Source: an uncultured Flavonifractor sp.
GTDB lineage: Bacteria; Bacillota; Clostridia; Oscillospirales; Oscillospiraceae
Reading direction: 5' to 3'
Length of the DNA: 64,000 bases
NCBI GenBank assembly: GCA_944385585.1
Contig: CALWXU010000001.1
Coordinates: 1-64,000 of the forward strand
Shown: in pieces, positions 8,106-16,607 of the stretch
How positions within the stretch are numbered: position 1 is the stretch's first letter
Layout: each line of letters begins with the position of its first letter
The notes under the pieces: model-generated
What the model was told of the DNA's origin: nothing
What the model saw: the letters and a program-made list of their open reading frames with translations, nothing else
Databases searched by the model: none
Made by a program: the position numbers and the translations under genes

Positions 8106-9041
8106 ATGGCACAACCAATCTCCCTCTGCCTGATCGGTGGATTTCTTGGAGCTGGCAAGACCACCTTCTTGCGGCAGCTATTGGCTGGCCGGTCATCTAG
8201 TCGCGTCGGCGTGTTGGTCAATGAGTTTGGCGATGTGGGGATAGACGGGAAGCTGCTCTATGACAGCGGGGTCCAGCTGGTAGAAATCAACAACGGGTCA
8301 ATCTTCTGCGCCTGTCTAAAAGACGGCTTTGTGCGTACTCTGGAGGCGTTCGCCAGGCAGCCCGTTGACGTACTTTTGATCGAGGCTTCAGGTCTGGCCG
8401 ATCCGGGGAGCATCTCCGACCTGCTGGAACGGATAGCCCCCTGTCTGGCCAGGCCCTATCATTATTGTGGGATGGTTTGTCTGGTAGACTGCACCACCTT
8501 TGAGGCATATGCCGATGTTCTCCTGCCTGTTCAGAACCAGGTGGCTGCCGCAGACCTGATTCTACTCAATAAGACCGACCTGGCTTCGGAGCGGCTGGTG
8601 GAGAGGACGGCCAAGTCCGTGCGTGAACTGAACGGGGAGGCGGCTATGTTTCGAACCTCTTATGCCGCTGTTCCGCTGGAGCTTTTACACAGCAGCTTGG
8701 TCAGCCATGGCCGCTCTGGCGGGGAGAGCAACACGCCTTGGAACCGGCCCTCCGTCTATACGATGAAAACCGGGCCACTGCCATCCCGAGCGGGGCCGTT
8801 CAAAGAGTTTTACAGAGCTGTATCCCCCCTTCTCCTGCGTCTTAAGGGTGCGCTGGAGTTTTCGGGAGAGGCCCTCCATGTGGACGGGGTCTGTGGACAG
8901 CTGGAGCTGACCCCTGCGTGCCCAGCAGAAAAAACCGGTATTGTGGTTGCTATTGGCCGCTCCCAACAGGACATCTGGCCGGCAGTTCAATCAGCCTGGC
9001 AATCACTAGTGGGCACACCAGTAACATTGGCTTCCGAATGA
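8106..9041 (+). CDS. CobW/G3E-family P-loop GTPase
   Basis: A 311-residue protein of the G3E GTPase class (CobW/UreG/HypB/MeaB kin). It has Walker A GGFLGAGKTTF at ~11-21, a Walker B-like LLIEASGLADP, and a guanine-recognition LLNKTDL segment. The metal-binding CxCC element is altered to IFCACL near residue 63-68. Such GTPases deliver metals or guard cofactor loading and repair. In a methyl-transfer operon a role in cobalamin or zinc insertion, or in corrinoid protein repair, is plausible. It starts directly after the DUF5714 stop, and a terminator follows 50 bases downstream, making it the last gene of the operon. Confidence 0.85.
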   Translation: MAQPISLCLIGGFLGAGKTTFLRQLLAGRSSSRVGVLVNEFGDVGIDGKLLYDSGVQLVEINNGSIFCACLKDGFVRTLEAFARQPVDVLLIEASGLADPGSISDLLERIAPCLARPYHYCGMVCLVDCTTFEAYADVLLPVQNQVAAADLILLNKTDLASERLVERTAKSVRELNGEAAMFRTSYAAVPLELLHSSLVSHGRSGGESNTPWNRPSVYTMKTGPLPSRAGPFKEFYRAVSPLLLRLKGALEFSGEALHVDGVCGQLELTPACPAEKTGIVVAIGRSQQDIWPAVQSAWQSLVGTPVTLASE

Positions 9042-9091
9042 TATATTGCTGACTTCCTGCGTTGTCCCGAATATTGGCTGTTACGTTAAAC

Positions 9092-9129
9092 AAAAACCGT
9101 CCGTACCAGGTTTGATACGGACGGTTTTT
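9092..9129. terminator. Bidirectional-looking rho-independent terminator
   Basis: A perfect 14-bp stem (9092-9105 with 9116-9129) is flanked by A5 on the left and T5 on the right, so it can end transcription from both sides. It closes the methyltransferase operon. The rest of 9130-9373 holds no feature that I recognise, and the convergent regulator gene ends at 9374. Confidence 0.88.
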
Positions 9130-9373
9130 GCTGCGTTTCACAATGCTTTTACTAAGATCACAAGAGAAAATATGCAAGGTTTAGGCGCAGGGCAAAGGAC
9201 TCGGCAAAAAATTTTTGGCATGAAGCATAGGAGTGATCGAACTTGCTTGTGTGACAGTGCTCATAGAAAAAACGGTGCATAGGTTGTCCGTGATCACGCC
9301 GCAAAAGTCCGGCTTTACAATGAAAAGAGAAACGAGATCATTTTTATGTATAATCTGTCAGAAGATCCATCAC

Positions 9374-11265
9374 TCAGCTATTTTGGTATTCCTTCAGCTT
9401 TCGCCATAAGGTCACCCTGCTTATCCCAAAAGCCTTAGCGGCCAAGGTGTGGTTTACACCACATGCTTCAAGTGCTGAAAGCAAGGTTATTTGTTCGGTA
9501 TTGACCATGCTTTTGGAGGAGGCTGCCAAAGCGAAAGAGGAATGCTTTCGGATTCGATCCTGGATCAGTTCTGCTACGAGATTTATTGCCTGCTCCTCGC
9601 TGCCATCGTTCGGTAGAATGGCACAAAGCATCAGCACAAAATTCTCTAATTCGCGGATATTTCCGGGCCAGTGATAAGAACAGAGGAGCGTATTTAGCTG
9701 TGTCCGCTGATGCTCGAGCTGATGGCATCCGTCAGGGAGACGTTTATAAAGGAACTGGAAAAAGAGCGGGATAATATCTTCCTGTCGATCCCGCAGAGGA
9801 GGGAGATATAGCTCCAGCACATTAATCCTGTAATACAGATCTTCACGAAAGATGCCGTCCTGCACCAATTCCCACAGTTTTTTATTTGTGGCAGTAATAA
9901 TGCGGGCGTCAATTGGAACCAGTTTTGTACCGCCTACCCGCATAATCTGTTTTTCTTGGATGACACGTAGAAGTTTGGCCTGAATTGGGGCGCTGATCTC
10001 GCCAATCTCATCCAAAAAAATAGTCCCATGGCGTGCCATTTCAAAGACGCCTTCTTTTCCGCCTTTTCTGGCACCTGTAAATGCGCCCTCATCATAGCCA
10101 AACAGCTCGCTCTCAAGCAGGTTTTCACTTAACGCCGAGCAATTGATCGGAACAAATGGGGCGTTGGCGCGAAGGCTGCTGTTGTGGATAGACTGAGCGA
10201 GAATCTCCTTTCCGGTTCCTGTCTCTCCATGAATAACAATGATCTCCTCCAGCTGAGAGAAGCGGCTGGCCTTCTGCAGCACAGCTTGGAAATTTGGGCT
10301 TTGCGAATGGTATTCTTCAAAGTGGTGCTTGGCTACGAATCCCCGGTCACGAATATTGCGTGCAATATGAGTCTCAGCTTTTCGGATATTTGCTGCATCA
10401 GTAAAAGTGATTAACAGGGAAGAAAGCTCCTCCCGAACCAGGATGGGAATCAGATTTACCACAAACCTGGTTCTGTGGCGCAAGCAAACCTGGTTAAGAC
10501 AATTATTCTTCAGGCTGTAGATGTCTCCCAGCTCACTCTGCGGAAAAAGCTCGTAGATATGCTTCCCCAGAAGTTCATCGCGAGGGATGCCCAGAAAAGT
10601 TGTAGCAGTGGGATTGCAGACCGTGATGTGTCCATCTGGGCTTGTCAAAATTAGCCCAGAATTTGAGTGTTCAATAATAGCGGAGAGCTGCCTGTTTTTG
10701 CTTGCTTCACGATGCAGGGAAACTGCTGTATCCACAGCCAGCTGCAAGAAGGTTTTAACAGATTCGCGGGGGTGCATGTATATAGAATGTAAATTCTGTT
10801 GCTCGGAATACATACAGGCCAGTGCAGTGCCAACCACGCAGTGCCCCCCCTCTCCCGATGGCGGCGAATAATCTCCGGAAGATCATTGGGGGTCCGGAAA
10901 GATTCCAAAATCGGCCTGCAAACAAGCTGTTCCTTCAATTTATACAGGATGGGATCTGGTTCCCCGAATGAGAGAACTAGCGGCTGTGCATCGTACCGAG
11001 AGGCCTCCTGAATGCAGAGCAGAATATCTGAAATGCTTGTCTTCATAACTACAATCGGCTTATTCACCTTCTCTTGAAGAACGTAAGCGTTATAGCCACT
11101 GGAAACATACACATCAGCATCAGCTACTGCATCGGGGAGAGCAACAGTAGGATCCATCAATATTTCATAGATTTGAATATTCACGGAGTCAGGGAAGCAG
11201 GAAATTTCGTCTCTCAGAATATCGCTCAACTTCCCGTAGGTTAAAATGCAGACTTTTGGTTTCAT
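9374..11265 (-). pseudogene. PrpR-like sigma-54-dependent activator, split by a frameshift in a G7 tract
   Basis: Two overlapping reverse frames together make one regulator of about 630 residues. The upstream frame (11265 to ~10850) gives the PrpR_N sensor, which resembles receptors binding small carboxylates. The downstream frame gives a PAS domain (~residues 190-300), an AAA+ domain with Walker A GETGTGKE and GAFTGA, and a Fis-type helix-turn-helix at the end (LAAKAFGISRVTLWRKL). The break lies in the seven-C run at 10844-10850. One more base there restores the reading ...RRHRERGGHCVVGTALACMYSE. It may be a sequencing error, a pseudogene or a phase-variable switch. It is divergent from the TRAP operon, which has a sigma-54 promoter, so that operon is its likely target. 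Confidence 0.8.
10844..10850 (-). repeat. Homopolymer G7 tract (C7 on + strand) at the regulator frameshift
   Basis: The sensor frame and the PAS/AAA+ frame are out of register by one base exactly at this run. Eight bases instead of seven would join them. Slipped-strand mispairing or miscalling of the run are both possible. Confidence 0.8.
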
Positions 11266-11296
11266 TTGAACCCCTCATCCCCCAAAGAAACACTCT

Positions 11297-11324
11297 TGTT
11301 GCAAGTGAGAAACATTATGCAACA
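11297..11324. promoter_or_regulatory. Inverted repeat TGTTGCA-N14-TGCAACA, candidate enhancer site
   Basis: A perfect 7-bp inverted repeat (11297-11303 and 11318-11324) lies about 50-77 bases upstream of the -24/-12 promoter, between the divergent sigma-54 activator and the TRAP operon. Sigma-54 activators bind such dyads as upstream activating sequences, so it is the best candidate operator for this PrpR-like regulator. Confidence 0.65.
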
Positions 11325-11373
11325 CTATTGTAACAGAATCTCGAAAAATGTAAAGAAAAGGCGGCTAAAAAGC

Positions 11374-11389
11374 TGGCATGCGCCTTGCA
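11374..11389 (+). promoter_or_regulatory. Sigma-54 (-24/-12) promoter
   Basis: TGGCATGCGCCTTGCA matches the sigma-54 consensus TGGCAY-N5-TTGCW. The GG (11375-11376) and GC (11387-11388) doublets are separated by the required 10 bases. Transcription should begin near 11400. This rules out an upstream in-frame ATG at 11378 as the start of the first gene and supports the ATG at 11456. Confidence 0.88.
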
Positions 11390-11455
11390 CTATATAAAAA
11401 ATGGATATCCAAACTAGGTGCATCTACAATATCAGTTGAAAGGCAGAGGGTAAAA

Positions 11456-12328
11456 ATGGAAAAAACGGACACATTAAAAAGGCTATTGCAGACAAACGAT
11501 GTGATCTTGGCAGCTGGCTGCTATGACGGCCTTTCTGCTAAACTGGTAGAGAAGGTGGGGTTCCAGGCGGCATATATGACCGGTTATGGGGCATCGGCCA
11601 CCGTGCTGGGGATGCCAGATTACGGTTTTATGACTATGAATGAGATGGTCACCCATGCCGGGAATCTGGCTATGGCGATTCAACTTCCGCTGATTTCAGA
11701 CGCGGACACTGGATATGGCAATGCTCTTAATGTGATGCGTACTGTCCTGGAATACGAACGTGCGGGCGTATCCGCTATTCACATTGAGGATCAGGTTTTT
11801 CCTAAGCGATGTGGCCATATGGAGGGGAAAATGGTGATCCCAATGGCGGAGCACTGTAAAAAAATTGAAATGGCGGTAAAAACGCGTAAGAAAATGTTGA
11901 TCATTGCCCGCACAGATGCAAGAGCACCTCTCGGGCTAGATGAGGCGTTGCGTAGGGCGAAGGCGTACCGTGATGCGGGGGCAGATATCATTTTTGTGGA
12001 TGCCCCGCAGTCTATTCAGGATCTAGAAATTATTGGGAAAACTATAGATGCACCTTTGATGCTTAATGTGACAGAAGGAGGAAAGACACCTATCCTAACG
12101 GCGGAAGAATATCGCCAGCTAGGATTCCGCATTGTCATCTATCCAGTGATCACACTCTATGCTGCATCAAAGGCAATGAAATCAGTTCTGTATTATCTGA
12201 AGAGCCATGGATCCACTCAGGGGTATTTGGAGCACATGGACACATTTTCTTCATTTAACGAAACAATTGGATTACCGGAGATGATGGAATTGGAGAGACA
12301 ATATGGAACCGACAGGCAGTCAAGATAG
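11456..12328 (+). CDS. Isocitrate lyase/PEP mutase-superfamily enzyme (methylisocitrate or dimethylmalate lyase-like)
   Basis: A 290-residue TIM-barrel enzyme of the PEP mutase/isocitrate lyase superfamily. The metal site DADTGYG is at 82-88 and the catalytic loop EDQVFPKRCGH at 111-121. The KRCGH form with Cys119 is that of methylisocitrate-lyase and dimethylmalate-lyase relatives, which split 2-methyl-branched acids to pyruvate or glyoxylate-type products. The ATG at 11456 follows an aggcagaggg ribosome site and lies downstream of the inferred transcription start. It is the first gene of a sigma-54-driven operon with a TRAP carboxylate importer. An oxaloacetate decarboxylase or carboxyPEP mutase relative is less likely but possible. 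Confidence 0.82.
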   Translation: MEKTDTLKRLLQTNDVILAAGCYDGLSAKLVEKVGFQAAYMTGYGASATVLGMPDYGFMTMNEMVTHAGNLAMAIQLPLISDADTGYGNALNVMRTVLEYERAGVSAIHIEDQVFPKRCGHMEGKMVIPMAEHCKKIEMAVKTRKKMLIIARTDARAPLGLDEALRRAKAYRDAGADIIFVDAPQSIQDLEIIGKTIDAPLMLNVTEGGKTPILTAEEYRQLGFRIVIYPVITLYAASKAMKSVLYYLKSHGSTQGYLEHMDTFSSFNETIGLPEMMELERQYGTDRQSR

Positions 12329-12339
12329 GAGAGATAAAA

Positions 12340-13104
12340 GTGAGCTGCTACAAAATATACCCACTTCATCTTGGAACGATTACGAGGCCAAAAGCACAAC
12401 TGATGGCCACCGACAAATCTGGCGCAGTTTTGGACATTCCCATTTTGGCCTGGTATCTCACAGATGGGGAAAAGAGAATACTGGTAGACACAGGAGGGCT
12501 CGAACCAGATGGGATTCATTTCATGCCCTATGTTCGCCCGGAGAGCCAGCGGCTGGAAGCCGCTTTGGGGCGACTGGGTGTCCTTGGGGCAGATATTGAC
12601 ATGGTTATTCTTACCCACCTCCACTGGGATCACAGTGGGTGTCTCGGAATCTTTCCTAACGCAGAATTTTTTGTCCAGAGGGCTGAACTACACTATGCCA
12701 TTGACCCAATTCCTGCGCATAAGAACAACTACGACCTACAGCGAATTTTTAGCGTCGACTACACAATTTTGGATGGAGATACCCAGATCACAGATGGGGT
12801 TTCTGTAATTTTCTCTCCAGGACATTCCAATGGACATCAGTGTGTCCTGGTGGATACTGTGGACGGTCCTTATATGATTTTGGGGGATATGGTAAATCTT
12901 ATGGAAGCGTGGACAGCTGTGCCCCCTGTGGCAAACGGCTATCATGTAAGCCTGCTGGACTATCACCGTAGCTTTCAAAAGCTTAAACATATTTCAGCAA
13001 AGGTGTTGCCAGGGCACGACCCCGAGGTACTGAAGCATCCGGTTTATCCAGCAGAAGAAAACGGAGAACTAGGTATTGAAGATAAGAAAGGAGCATTTCA
13101 ATGA
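12340..13104 (+). CDS. Metallo-beta-lactamase-fold hydrolase (lactonase-like)
   Basis: A 254-residue cytoplasmic protein with the binuclear zinc motif HLHWDH at 93-98, a later SPGHSNGHQ histidine, the bridging Asp in LGDMVN, and a final LPGHDPE. This layout is that of AHL-lactonase/AttM-like enzymes of about 250-280 residues. In this operon it could open a lactone form of the imported acid; a quorum-quenching role is less likely from the context. The start is GTG at 12340 with taggag upstream. Its stop overlaps the start of dctP by 4 bases. Confidence 0.8.
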   Translation: MSCYKIYPLHLGTITRPKAQLMATDKSGAVLDIPILAWYLTDGEKRILVDTGGLEPDGIHFMPYVRPESQRLEAALGRLGVLGADIDMVILTHLHWDHSGCLGIFPNAEFFVQRAELHYAIDPIPAHKNNYDLQRIFSVDYTILDGDTQITDGVSVIFSPGHSNGHQCVLVDTVDGPYMILGDMVNLMEAWTAVPPVANGYHVSLLDYHRSFQKLKHISAKVLPGHDPEVLKHPVYPAEENGELGIEDKKGAFQ

Positions 13105-14153
13105 AATTCAAAGTATGGATTGCATCGTCTTTATGCGGGGCGCTGTTGCTGACCATGCTTGCAGGATGTGGCTCGGGAGCAGGTACAAACATCTCCCAAG
13201 AGACAACCCCTGCAAATAACGGCGAAGAGCAGGATGAGGTATATGTTCTCAGGGCAGGCCATGTACTTAACGAGGAGGGGGCCTACCATAAGGGGCTAGA
13301 GGCAATGGGTGAATATATGGAAGAGACCTCCGGCGGTCGTTTGGTTCTGGAGATCTATGCGAACTCTCAACTTGGTGATGAGCGCGCGCTCTTTGAAGGT
13401 GCACAGCTGGGGACAGTGGACATTGCCTGTGGCGCCAGCTCTGTACGGGCAAACTTTGATCCCAGCTTCACGATTTTCGACCTTCCCTATCTTTTTGATG
13501 ATAGAGAACATGCCTTCCAGGTGCTTGACGGCGAGTTTGGCCAGTCAAAGCTGGAAGGTCTTACCCAATACGATATGGTAGGCCTATGCTATTTTGATAC
13601 GGGGTTTTTTGAGATTCTCAATAGTGCCAGGCCCATCAACAGCCTAGAGGACGCTAGGGGGTTGACCATCCGGACGGTGGAGAATTCCGTATTCATTGCC
13701 TATATGAACGCTCTGGGAATTAACCCCAATCCTATGGCATGGACAGACGCATATGTGGCAATGCAGAACGGAACCATTGATGGTACTTGTAATCCAATTG
13801 GGCCAATCTACAACACTGGTGTTTACGAGGTTTGTCAGAACCTTTGCATTGCTGAGGCGATTTACGGCCCAATCTGTGTAGTAATGAGTAAGGCCACATG
13901 GGACAGGCTCCCGGAAGACCTGCAGCAAATTGTCAAGGACGCGGCGAAGGTTGGGGTCGAAGTGGAGCGGGAACTCAATGTGAACAATGAGGAGGCCCTT
14001 TTGGCGGAGATGCAGCAGGCTGGCCTGCAGGTTACCTATGCAGATAAGGATGAGTTCAGAGAGGCCTGCGTGGATGAGGTCTATGCACAGTTTGTCCCCA
14101 GCGTGGTTCCCAGCGAAGACGTTGAAGCAATTCGGGCCACATCAGGCGGCTAG
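13101..14153 (+). CDS. dctP: TRAP transporter substrate-binding lipoprotein, DctP family
   Basis: A 350-residue extracytoplasmic binding protein. A lipoprotein signal peptide ends in the lipobox LAGC with Cys23. A low-complexity linker follows, then the DctP fold with the AGHVLNEEGAYHKG start, LEIYANSQLGDERALFEG, and the conserved arginine region GLTIRTVENSV that binds the substrate carboxylate. It feeds a sodium-driven DctQM permease encoded just after it. The operon context suggests a carboxylate related to methylmalate or methylisocitrate. The ATG overlaps the previous stop. Confidence 0.92.
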   Translation: MKFKVWIASSLCGALLLTMLAGCGSGAGTNISQETTPANNGEEQDEVYVLRAGHVLNEEGAYHKGLEAMGEYMEETSGGRLVLEIYANSQLGDERALFEGAQLGTVDIACGASSVRANFDPSFTIFDLPYLFDDREHAFQVLDGEFGQSKLEGLTQYDMVGLCYFDTGFFEILNSARPINSLEDARGLTIRTVENSVFIAYMNALGINPNPMAWTDAYVAMQNGTIDGTCNPIGPIYNTGVYEVCQNLCIAEAIYGPICVVMSKATWDRLPEDLQQIVKDAAKVGVEVERELNVNNEEALLAEMQQAGLQVTYADKDEFREACVDEVYAQFVPSVVPSEDVEAIRATSGG

Positions 14154-14170
14154 GTTCTCAAGACGCTTAA

Positions 14171-14205
14171 GGCGCCAGGCTGGTTGCCTGAAACGGCCTG
14201 GCGCC
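14171..14205 (+). terminator. Intercistronic hairpin between dctP and dctQ
   Basis: A perfect 10-bp GC-rich stem (14171-14180 with 14196-14205) lies between the dctP stop and the dctQ ribosome site, with no T-run after it. It probably acts as a partial terminator or mRNA stabiliser, so that the binding protein is made in excess over the membrane subunits. Confidence 0.6.
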
Positions 14206-14227
14206 TCTGCAAGAAGGAGGGTATATT

Positions 14228-14806
14228 ATGAGAAAGCATCCGTCGGGTCGGAAGGTTCCCGTGATATTGCGTAGTTGGGAACATGTGAATACCCGCCTTA
14301 GCCAAATGGCCACAGCAGTTTCGGTTGCAGGATTTATTTTGATGACACTGTTTATCCTGGTTAGTGTATTCCTGAGATATGTGCTTAAAGCCCCTTGGAC
14401 TTGGGGAGAAGAAGCCTGCCGATATATTATGGTATACTCAGTATTTTTGGGAATTTTCCTGGCAACACGAGAAGGGGCCCATGTGAGCGTGGAGGCGTTG
14501 ACGCTCATCCTTCACGGCTGGGCGCGCTGGTTCCTCCTGCTGCTGGAAAAAACAGCCACCTTGGCCGGATATGCTTGGCTGGTATTACTATCCTGGCAGT
14601 ATACCCAGAGGCTTTTATCCAATGGGCAGACCTCACCGGCGCTCCACCTGCCGATGTGGGCTGTCGTGGCAGTATTATTTATAGGATTCCTTTGCTGTGT
14701 CTCTGAGGCCGGTGCGCAATTGTGGCACTTTGTCCTGACTGGGCCAGCAGACAGTGATGGTGAAAAAGCGAAAGTGCAAAAGCAAGAAGGGAGTGAGGGC
14801 ACTTGA
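14228..14806 (+). CDS. dctQ: TRAP transporter small permease, DctQ family
   Basis: A 192-residue membrane protein with four hydrophobic segments and the DctQ signature FLRYVLKAPWTWGEEACRY near residues 48-66, followed by ATREGAHVSVEAL. It pairs with DctM to form the sodium-coupled channel. The aagaaggaggg ribosome site is 6 bases upstream. Its stop overlaps the TTG start of dctM (TTGA), suggesting translational coupling. The N-terminal ~25 residues before the first helix are basic, as expected for an inside start. Confidence 0.88.
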   Translation: MRKHPSGRKVPVILRSWEHVNTRLSQMATAVSVAGFILMTLFILVSVFLRYVLKAPWTWGEEACRYIMVYSVFLGIFLATREGAHVSVEALTLILHGWARWFLLLLEKTATLAGYAWLVLLSWQYTQRLLSNGQTSPALHLPMWAVVAVLFIGFLCCVSEAGAQLWHFVLTGPADSDGEKAKVQKQEGSEGT

Positions 14807-16086
14807 TCACCTCGATTGTCTTGGTATTTGTTGCCCTGCTAGCCATTGGGGCACCGATCGCAATGTGCCTGACTTTGGGAGCGATAGTGCCACTGACATT
14901 TTTTTCTGATATCTCTGCAATCGCGGTCATACAGAAATTTTTTACATCTATTGATTCGGCCAGTTTAATGGCTGTTCCATTCTTCATTGTTGCAGGTGGA
15001 CTGCTGTCCGAGGGCGGCGTCTCCAAACGCCTGGTGGACTTTGCTTATTCGCTCGTCGGATGGTTACCGGGGGGGGGGGGGCTGGCAATAGTGACTTTTG
15101 TTGCTTCCGCTTTCTTCGGCGCGATCTGCGGTTCAGCCGCAGCCACGTGCTCTGCCATAGGGGCAATCTTGATCCCTGAGCTCACTCGGAAAGAGTACCC
15201 ACTTCCTTTTTCGCTGGCCACGGTAGCCAGTGCAGGCTTTTTGGGGATCATTATCCCCCCGAGTATACCCATGATCATCTATGGACAAGCAACAGGAACC
15301 TCTGTCAGCGAATTGTTTATGGCGGGATTTATTCCGGGGATTCTTTTGACGGTATCCATGTCGGTCTATGCTTTTTTCTGGGGAAAGAAGAACCAGATCC
15401 CCACGCAAAAATTCCAGCTTGGCCGAGTATGGCAAAGCTTCAAGTCGGCGGTTTGGGCCCTGATTATGCCTTTTATCATCCTTGGGGGGATCTATGGAGG
15501 AATATTTACTGCCACAGAAGCGGGTGCTGTTTCCTGCGCCTACGGGCTGCTGGCAGGAATGTTCATCTATAAGGAGCTGAACCTTAAGATTATCATCAAA
15601 ATTATTCGCTCATCCATCGTCACATGTTCCATGATCATGTTTATCATCGCGGCAGCCAATGCATTCGCTCTGGTACTGACCCGAGAAAATATTCCCCAAC
15701 TGGTGTCCGGCGCACTGCTGCAGTTCTCTGGCAACAGCGTGTTCCTGTTTTATCTGCTGGTGACGATTTTGCTGCTCTTTGTGGGGACGTTTATGGAGAC
15801 GTTACCGGCTATTATGATTCTGGCACCAATCCTGAGCCTGGCCCTCACACCGCTGGGACTGAGCCCGGTGGCCTTTGGAATCGTCATGATCGTCAATTTG
15901 GCTATTGGAGTCATTACCCCGCCGCTTGGGTTGGATCTCTATGTCGCTGCAGGAGTTGCAAAAGCACCAGTTTCCGCAGTAATTAACCGCCATCTGCTTC
16001 GATATGGACTATGCTCGTTCTTTGTCTTGGTACTTATCATGGTATTCCCCCAGATTGCCACGCTGCTCCCCTCCATGATGGGCTGA
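14803..16086 (+). CDS. dctM: TRAP transporter large permease, DctM family
   Basis: A 427-residue membrane protein with about 12 helices. Family motifs include VASAFFGAICGSAAATCSAI and GIIIPPSIPMIIYG in the N-terminal half and MILAPILSLALTPLG in the C-terminal half. The start is TTG at 14803, overlapping dctQ. A run of 13 G encodes four glycines at residues 90-93 (WLPGGGGLAIV), where relatives usually have two. The frame is open at this length, but a change of one base would truncate the protein after ~100 residues. Confidence 0.9.
   Translation: MITSIVLVFVALLAIGAPIAMCLTLGAIVPLTFFSDISAIAVIQKFFTSIDSASLMAVPFFIVAGGLLSEGGVSKRLVDFAYSLVGWLPGGGGLAIVTFVASAFFGAICGSAAATCSAIGAILIPELTRKEYPLPFSLATVASAGFLGIIIPPSIPMIIYGQATGTSVSELFMAGFIPGILLTVSMSVYAFFWGKKNQIPTQKFQLGRVWQSFKSAVWALIMPFIILGGIYGGIFTATEAGAVSCAYGLLAGMFIYKELNLKIIIKIIRSSIVTCSMIMFIIAAANAFALVLTRENIPQLVSGALLQFSGNSVFLFYLLVTILLLFVGTFMETLPAIMILAPILSLALTPLGLSPVAFGIVMIVNLAIGVITPPLGLDLYVAAGVAKAPVSAVINRHLLRYGLCSFFVLVLIMVFPQIATLLPSMMG
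15069..15081 (+). repeat. Homopolymer G13 tract inside dctM
   Basis: Thirteen consecutive G lie within the coding sequence, six more than needed for the usual PGGL wording. Tracts of this length slip readily during replication, so dctM could be switched on and off. Read error over the run is the other explanation. Confidence 0.85.
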
Positions 16087-16555
16087 TGGGATTCTGCTAT
16101 GCCTTTTGCCGGGGGCATAAATGATGTTAATCCAGTGCAGTTAATGCAGAATGTATAACCCCCCCTTCCAATTTTTCATTGCTGTTTGCAGCACCCATAC
16201 TAGGCGGCCACATGAATCCAACGGTTTTACTCGTTCAATCACGATGGATCTCACCAGGCCTCCCCAGGCCCATTAGACATATTGGCAAACAGGAAATTCT
16301 TTCGGCCTGTCATAAAGGGCGCTATGCTACACTTGCACTGGTTACTGAAAATATTCAGTTACCCATTTTCACGGTATTGGATTACGGTCATGTTTCCTCT
16401 GGAAGAGGGGACTCTGCTCGGTTCTGACGCTGTTCCTACCGCTTTCCGGTGGTTCAATTGACGGGTTCTTATGCAGGGATGCCGGGTGTGAAAAGAATCG
16501 AAAGGAGCGGGACAGTATCCAATTCCAGGCACCAGCAGCAGATTCCCTCCTTATA
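16087..16555. other. Gene-free interval after the TRAP operon
   Basis: About 470 bases with lower GC and no convincing coding frame. A small imperfect hairpin (near 16093-16116, ATGCC/GGGCAT) could weakly end the TRAP transcript. A C7 run occurs near 16159-16165. A frame of 82 codons at 16179-16427 has no ribosome site or recognisable sequence. Confidence 0.5.
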
Positions 16556-16600
16556 AAAGCCCCGCCCGCCCTGGCGAAAGCCAAGGGCGGGCGGGGCTTT
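16556..16600. terminator. Strong GC-rich terminator hairpin
   Basis: A ~19-bp near-perfect stem (AAAGCCCCGCCCGCCC paired with its complement, around a GAAA-containing loop) lies just beyond the stop of the transketolase gene on the minus strand. It ends in short T/A runs on both sides and would terminate that operon. Confidence 0.82.
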
Positions 16601-16607
16601 GCGTACT

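Noticed and set aside
16179..16427. Small open frame of 82 codons after the TRAP operon
   Set aside because: No ribosome site, no family resemblance and an ordinary non-coding look.
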